Under the pieces are notes generated by a model. The model saw only the letters and a program-made list of their open reading frames with translations. It ran no database searches and was not told the origin of the DNA. A stretch of DNA of 64,000 bases. It comes from Stromatinia cepivora. Taxonomy: Eukaryota; Ascomycota; Leotiomycetes; Helotiales; Sclerotiniaceae. The stretch is from contig RCTD01000005.1 of the NCBI GenBank assembly GCA_014898415.1, positions 1,736,001-1,800,000 on the forward strand, read 5' to 3'. Below, one piece after another: positions 58,135 to 64,000 of the stretch (the stretch's first letter is position 1; the number at the start of each line of letters is the position of its first letter). The translations under genes were made by a program, and so were the position numbers.

Positions 58135-60150
58135 ATGAATGAGGCAGATCGAGAAGTAGTGCGCGCCGAACACGATGCTTCCCCAGAACGATTTTCCATC
58201 GAATCACCTATCCATTCCCCTTTACCCCGCCATCCCTCCCATGAAATCGAACGGATTCCAACCGCATCCTCTATCTCGACCACTTCATCCGATGCCTCCT
58301 CACATCGTCCTACGATTTCTCGAGCTCCTACTCAAGGCGACTTAGAAAGTCATCCAACTGTCATATCTCGTATTCAAACTGCGCGTTCGCAACATTCGGG
58401 GACGGTAGGTAGAACTGTTACTAGGAAGAGTAGTAGGATTGGAAGGATATTTAGTACAAAGGAGAAACCATTACCGTTGATGGGATTAGGAAAGGATTAT
58501 CCACCCTTATTGCCGGCTCGGGAGGAGTATGTAGTGGAGTTTGATGGGCCGGATGATCCATTGCATGCGGTTAATTGGCCGATGAAGAAGAAGTGAGTAG
58601 TATTCTAGTGTTTCAATGAGAATGAAGCTAATGAATCTCCATTAGGCTCCTCACAGCAATAATGTTAGGATATACAACATTAGTATCATCGTTTACATCG
58701 AGTATATTCTCAACAGCAACTCGAGTTGTAGCAGCGCAATACAATGTTTCAACCGAGGTTGGATTATTAGGTTTATCGTTCTATGTTTTAGGATTCGCTT
58801 TTGGACCTATTTTATGGGCTCCATTATCAGAATTGAAGGGGAGAAGATTACCGATTGTTCTATCTATGTTTGGATTTTCTATCTTTCAGGTTGCAGTTGC
58901 GGCTGCGAAGGATTTACAAACAATTTTGATTTGTAGATTTTGGGGAGGTGTGTATACCTTTTTTCGCTTGATAGTTTGGCATACTCTAATTTATTTGATG
59001 AATAGGTATTTTTGGTGCAGCTCCTTTAGCAGTTGTTGCTGCGGTTTTTTCGGATATGTTCGATAATAAAACGAGAGGACTTGCTATTACCGTCTTTTCG
59101 ATGACCGTCTTTACTGGTCCCCTTCTCGCCCCTTTTATTGGTGGATTCATCGTAGAATCTCATCTCGGATGGCGTTGGACTGAATGGTTACCTGCTATAA
59201 TGGGTTTCACAGCATTCATCCTGGATTTCTTCTTCCTTTCCGAAACTTACCCACCTGTCCTCTTGATCGAAAAAGCTGCAGAACTTAGAAGAAGAACGAA
59301 GAATTGGGGAATTCACGCTAAACAGGAAGAAATTGAGATTGATTTCCGTGAATTAGTCACTAAGAATTTCTCTCGTCCTCTAAGACTTCTAGCTACGGAA
59401 CCTATTGTTCTTCTTCTTTCTATCTACATGGCATTTATCTACGGTCTCCTTTACCTCTTCCTCACAGCCTATCCAATCGTCTTTCAACGAATCCATGGTT
59501 TCACCGGTGGTGTAGGTGGTCTTCCATACTTTGGTATGATCATCGGAATGTTAATCGCCGGTTTTTACATCGTTTCAACTCAACCATCATATAATCGAAA
59601 ACTCGCAGCAAACAACGATATCCCAATCCCAGAATGGCGTCTTCCACCCGTGATCGCAGGAGGTATAAGTTTCGCAGCAGGGCTCTTTTGGTTTGGTTGG
59701 TCAGGTTATAAAGCTGATATTCATTGGATTGTCCCTACACTTTCTGGTCTTTTAACAGGCTTTGGACTTTTGGCAATTTTTCTTCAAAGTCTTAATTATC
59801 TTGTCGATGCGTATCTTATGTTTGCTGCTTCGGCTATTGCGGCCAATACGTTTTTGAGATCACTGGCAGGAGCTGGATTTCCTCTCTTCTCGCAATATAT
59901 GTTTGCTGCTTTGGGAGTTAATTGGGCGGGTACTTTATTGGGTTGTGTAGCGCTGGTGTTAGTACCTATACCGGCTTGCTTTTATATTTATGGGGAGAGA
60001 CTTAGGGGGAAGAGTAAGTTTGCACCGAGTTTTCCGGTACAGCAGAGACCAAGGGATGAGGAGGAAGGAGGGAGTGTGAGTGTGAGTGGAAATGGGGAGG
60101 TGGATAGGGATACTAATGGAAGGGAGAAGGGGGAAGAGGCTAGGATTTGA
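58135..60150 (+). CDS. MFS multidrug/polyamine-type transporter (DHA1)
   Basis: Predicted plasma-membrane proton antiporter. Three exons, 58135-58592, 58646-58947 and 59006-60150, give 634 residues; the introns are 53 and 58 bp with standard GT-AG ends. About 150 N-terminal residues are Ser/Pro/Arg-rich and cytosolic, ending in the family sequence [14 protein letters not shown]. Twelve membrane segments follow. The motif A region reads [18 protein letters not shown], and the TM5 region reads [16 protein letters not shown]. The central loop has [20 protein letters not shown]. The C-terminal tail is basic then acidic. Closest recognisable relatives are Tpo/Flu1-type DHA1 exporters; the substrate cannot be deduced. 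Confidence 0.9.
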
Positions 60151-61143
60151 ATTGTGAGATGGAGATGTGAGATGTGAGTCGGGAATGAGTATGGCGTTGA
60201 TGGATTATGATTTCATGAATGAGAGGTGGTAGAAGGTCCGACCAGGGTAGACGCTAATATTTTATAATGGGTTGAATGAATGGATGGTGGGTAATAGAAG
60301 GAAGAGAGAGAAAAATAAATATAGAGGGGATGGAATAATACTCGGACCGGAAAGAGGAAAAACGAAAAAGGAAATAAGCGATATCCAGGAGTTTTTTGGG
60401 GGGGGGGGAACACGGAAGCGAATGATTGTTTATTTGATGGGATGGGATTGTATTGTATGAGATGGGATGGGATGAAAGTAGATGAAAGTGGATGAAAGGA
60501 ACATGTATAGAAAATAGTAATTACAATTGTAGGAATTATGTTAATATTAGAAAAGGAAGAAAATGAGTAATTAATGTCTAGTTTTTATTGTTTTATTGAT
60601 TGTTATTTTGCTTGCTTACTATTTTCCTAATAGAATTAAATCGCGCAGAGACGATATTCGTGTGAACTTATGAAGAAAACTATTTCTCTCTAATCTTAAA
60701 TCTCAAGGTTATTTTGTACGGGTTTAGAGTTATAGAGTGTATACTAGTAATCGTGTAATTCGTAACTTCTTCTTAATAAGAAGGGTATGTATTTATTTTT
60801 TTATTGGAGGATTCGAGGACAGGGGAAATGGAGGAAAGAGAGAGAGAGAGAGAAAGGAATAGATTTGTAAGATAATTGGTGTTGAGACTAGGTACTTGTT
60901 TTATTTATTTATTTTAGTATTTAGATTTCCTCTTTGCACCCCTCTTCTGCTCCTCTGTTTCTGTTTTTATATCCCTCTACCTTTTCTATTCTGCTACCTA
61001 GTATTTACTCTTAAATGCCTCAAATATTTCCCCCTCTCCTTTTCCTTTGTCGTTCTTTTCCCCACACCAAATATCACATCACACCTCAAACACCCCACTA
61101 AATATATCCCCAAACACAACTCCCTCTTCCATCAAAAATACCA
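60151..61143. other. Intergenic
   Basis: No gene. Contains a G homopolymer at about 60396-60409, GA repeats around 60836-60855 and a pyrimidine-rich stretch up to the tRNA gene. Confidence 0.5.
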
Positions 61144-61247
61144 TCCGAATTAGTGTAGGGGTTAACATAACTCGCTTTCATCTCTCTTCTGTTCTTCACA
61201 GTTGAATATTGAACCGAGTAGCCCCGGGTTCGATTCCCGGATTCGGA
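61144..61247 (+). tRNA. tRNA-Glu(UUC) with 33-bp intron
   Basis: Acceptor stem TCCGAAT (61144-61150) pairs with ATTCGGA (61241-61247). Anticodon stem ACTCG (61170-61174) pairs with CGAGT (61215-61219), with loop C-T-TTC-A and, after the intron, C. The T arm is CCGGG-TTCGATT-CCCGG (61224-61240). The intron, 61181-61213, sits after position 37, the normal eukaryotic place. Removing it leaves a 71-nt tRNA with anticodon UUC. TTCGATTCC forms the B box. Confidence 0.93.
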
Positions 61248-61970
61248 AAATTTTCTTTTGTTTTTTTTGGGGGAGTTTTGGGGTTTCTGGGTTGGTGGGG
61301 GAAGGGGGAGAAGGAGGATGTTTTTTGGGTGTGGATTGGGAGAGAGAAGAGGGGAATATTCGGAAAGTGGGGTTGTGTGAATATGGTGTATGTGGAGTAT
61401 ATGAAATGAAAGGGATGGATGGGATTTGATGATGGTAGAGCTACCTTTTGTTTTGAGAGACTACTATACCTACTCGCATATATGCTCTGCATCTACGCGT
61501 ACTTTTGCATTTACATTTGTATAGTTGTTAGGATTGAAGATGTAGAATGGGCCTTGAGTGTGGAGGCGGAGGAGACGAGGCAAGAAAAAGTTGTATACTG
61601 GGAACTGAATGATGCGGAGTTAAAATCTTGGCGTCTGTTTATAAATATACTGTACATATTATTAGTCTTTGTTCATTTCTTTCAATATGTTTACCTAGTA
61701 GCTGCTTGATAACCGGTGATATATTACCTATATATATTAGGAATTATCATTTGCATGGATATCAAAATATCATTTATATCTCAGCTAGACTTATATATGA
61801 TCTGGTTATTGAATCATTTACCTAAAAACGAACGCATCATATGTATCACCAAATTTATGGTTCATCAACAACAAAAATTCCATCCTATTCTCCTAGATAT
61901 ATTATCCTAATCTAATCATCTCTCCTCTCCTCTCCTCTCCTTTCATCTTCTCGCCTCTTTTCAGAACCCC
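61248..61970. other. Intergenic between tRNA-Glu and hydrolase gene
   Basis: Nothing recognisable. A T-rich run at 61254-61270 just after the tRNA is the likely RNA polymerase III terminator. A (TCTCC)n stretch lies at 61919-61940. Confidence 0.5.
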
Positions 61971-62958
61971 TCACAACCCCTCAAACCCCCTCACCAACTC
62001 CACCAAAAGTTCACAAATCATCTCGGCCTCCACAAGCTGCGGACTATGCCCGGTATCCACATCCCTCACAATCCAATCTACCCCCGTTCCCCGCAGAAAC
62101 AAATCCTGATAATCAAGCGGAATTCCCGTATCCTTAAGCGTCCTCGCAAAAGCAATTCTCCCTTTAAAAGCCTCTTGATCCCACGATGCACGCGGATACG
62201 CACTATGCCACGATGCGGAACTGGGACAGAGGGTTGACATGATGATGGCGTCTTGGAAGAGCGGGGGTGTTACGTCGTTGTAGAGGGATGGACCGGGATC
62301 ATCGCATGTGAGGATTCCGTTGGGTTTCTGTGTGTTGGTTTTGTGTTAGAAGAGGATTAATAGAATGATGAGATGTAGAGATGAAGAGATGGGGGGTATA
62401 TGAAACGCACATCCGGTGTAATATGAGGTGGTAATGATCCACCAAGTGCAGTAACAATATCCCCTCCATCACCCCCTTTCATCAAGAGTGATGCAATGTA
62501 TATCTGTCCTAAAACAGAAGTATTTTTACCAGCTGCCTTGCGATCTTTTTTGCCTAGACCGTATGCGGCTGCGCTTCCTGGTACACCACTATTTGATCAT
62601 TCAAATTAGCATTTTTCTCATCTCCACCATCTCCACCATCTATCTCTTCGCAAATCTTCCCGTAAATCCAAGGCCCCCTACAAAAATTAAACATAAATAC
62701 CTATAAGAATGCATAATCATAACTACATCATGACCTTCAGTATCTAAAATCGGTAATAACATATGTTCCCCCACATACCCGGCATCATCTTTCGCCGTCA
62801 CATCCTTAGCCGCAAGTCCTGGTCCTGTACTGGGGAATGGCCGAGTAGACGGGATGGCCTCGGGTGAGGAGGAGATGCATTAGCAGTCCATAGTGGGCGG
62901 GGGATTGCGAGGCTCCTGGTACCAGTACGAATACTGTTTTGGAAGGGGGACGGGGCAT
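61971..62958 (-). pseudogene. Alpha/beta hydrolase with one-base frameshift in exon 1
   Basis: Three exons, 62701-62958, 62411-62588 and 61971-62327, with GT-AG introns of 112 and 83 bp. Exon 1 starts with KTVFVLVPGASQSPAHYG, typical of this hydrolase group. The nucleophile motif MHSYSGVPGS spans the first intron, and DTGHSPQL carries the catalytic His near the C-terminus. The exons total 793 nt, one too many: a run of four C in the sense strand (plus-strand GGGG, 62832-62835) appears where three are needed to pass from YSAI into PSTGPGLAAKDVTAKDDAG. Without it the product would be 263 residues, the usual length. Either a recent inactivation or a sequencing indel. Substrate unknown. Confidence 0.75.
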
Positions 62959-64000
62959 TATGTTTGGGGTGGATAGATTGCCGGGGTTTGAGATTGGGTG
63001 GAATTAAGGGGACTTGTCAATAGCTAAGACGGAAAGTGAGAGGAGCAAACCTAATTTCGAATAAAAGGAACTTTGAAGGGAGAAGAACAAAACACGGCTT
63101 TTATTTTCTGGCACTTGCGCGTCAATATCTTTCATCCATATTTTATCCTATCTGCTCCCTACCAACCAACCAACCAACCAACCGTTGTAATAGAACTAAA
63201 ATTCATATACCCCATGATTATAGTGATGACAGGTTGGAGGGTTAAAAGGTCAATAATACGTAATAATTCACGGCACAGTAGATATATTCCACACCGTTTG
63301 GGCATCGTACATACTATTTGTTGGGGGCGTAGAAGTCGTCGTAAATTACATCAAAGTGTAATACCTATCAGTACAAGATATATGTAGAACTTCTGTATTT
63401 TGGTAGCCCAGTTCATCAGTAACTTCTGTGGAGCTTCTTGAATCATTGAAAAATAAAACCTCAGCAAAAAGATCCATATTCTCAAAGATATCAACTGGTT
63501 TCTTCAAAATACCAGGGGATTGCCAAACTACTGTGATTAGTATAGAATGTCTGGAAACCACCCTAGCTGGGACTGTACTTCTTGCCGAATACGACGGTCG
63601 TTACCGAAGAATATTTACCTGGTTATGGCAGTATGGATTGAGCAGACGTATATACAGTACAATTCCAGTCGAAGCCGGAGAGATCGAAGCCCCAAATCCC
63701 TTTCGAATAGGTGGTGAATTCCCTGATGTGTTTCGATTTGAACCCGGTAGTTTGTTTTCGATGGCTGGAAGTTCACCTTCGGTTTCGATCCGTGAATCTG
63801 TCTTGGAAAGGAGATGGTCAAGAAGGTTGTATATTGCAAAATGGAGACAGCAGCGTTCGGTACTTGTTGAGTGTCTCTGGAAAGATATTCGAGAGGGATT
63901 TGCTGGTCTAGCCAGTCGCCAGATATGATATCGCGTGAAAAGGTTTATTTGGGTTTCGAAAGCCTTGTGATGCAGAGGGTAGGTTTCCAGATTAAATGAA
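62959..64000. other. Unassigned right end
   Basis: No gene that I can name. A 166-codon plus-strand frame lies at 63428-63928 (see separate entry). Contains (CCAA)n at 63161-63182. Confidence 0.4.
63428..63928 (+). CDS. Hypothetical protein, doubtful
   Basis: A 166-residue frame, ATG at 63428 and stop at 63926-63928, in DNA of normal composition. It is moderately basic, rich in Arg, Ser and Trp in the second half (RRWSRRLYIAKWRQQRS), with no signal peptide, membrane segment or known motif. No splice extension was found. It may be a terminal exon of a gene running out of the window or chance. Confidence 0.25.
   Translation: MELLESLKNKTSAKRSIFSKISTGFFKIPGDCQTTVISIECLETTLAGTVLLAEYDGRYRRIFTWLWQYGLSRRIYSTIPVEAGEIEAPNPFRIGGEFPDVFRFEPGSLFSMAGSSPSVSIRESVLERRWSRRLYIAKWRQQRSVLVECLWKDIREGFAGLASRQI

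Noticed and set aside
61196..61492. 98-codon minus-strand frame and overlapping plus-strand frames
   Set aside because: They overlap the tRNA-Glu gene and G/T-rich downstream sequence, with no protein-like features.

Overview
The window is eukaryotic DNA from a filamentous ascomycete, most likely a plant-pathogenic leotiomycete of the Botrytis/Sclerotinia/Monilinia group. This rests on a secreted endopolygalacturonase, a pectin methylesterase, short 50-60 bp introns with CTAAC/CTAAT branch sites, an intron-containing tRNA-Glu, and sharply AT-rich transposon blocks that look mutated by repeat-induced point mutation (RIP). The species is inferred, not proven.

Layout. 1-9.1 kb: a divergent pectinase pair, endopolygalacturonase (minus, cut by the window start) and pectin methylesterase (plus), separated by 7 kb that holds a MITE and an AT-rich repeat block. 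9.1-14.7 kb: low-complexity intergenic DNA and a YPI1-type protein phosphatase 1 regulator (minus). 14.7-21.0 kb: a Ty3/gypsy chromovirus with identical 282-bp LTRs and a 5-bp target duplication, not RIP-mutated, but lacking the reverse transcriptase core. 21.1-35.5 kb: housekeeping genes: a GPI-anchored cysteine-rich protein (minus), an Atl1-like alkyltransferase-like protein (plus, five exons), a Pbp1/ataxin-2 family protein (minus, four exons) and the polarity protein Bud6/Aip3 (plus). 36.4-56.4 kb: a nested transposon block. It holds a 1.7-kb non-autonomous LTR element, two copies of a TA-flanked MITE, and a Fot1/pogo-like DNA transposon. The latter is split by a gypsy element, which is itself split by an oppositely oriented copy of the same family. 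56.4-64 kb: a tandem array, a small hairpin MITE, an MFS transporter (plus), tRNA-Glu(UUC), an alpha/beta hydrolase gene with a one-base frameshift (minus), and an unassigned tail.

The two pectinases act together in plant cell wall degradation: PME de-esterifies pectin and endo-PG then cuts it. The other genes are ordinary cellular functions. No bacterial-type system, CRISPR array or biosynthetic cluster is visible. The most informative content is in the retroelements. The gypsy family and the small LTR element share an apparent self-priming layout, in which the primer-binding site is complementary to a 10-nt LTR segment just downstream of a TATA box. A probable -1 frameshift site joins gag and pol. 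The youngest-looking gypsy copy is defective, yet its LTRs are identical, so it may have been mobilised in trans.
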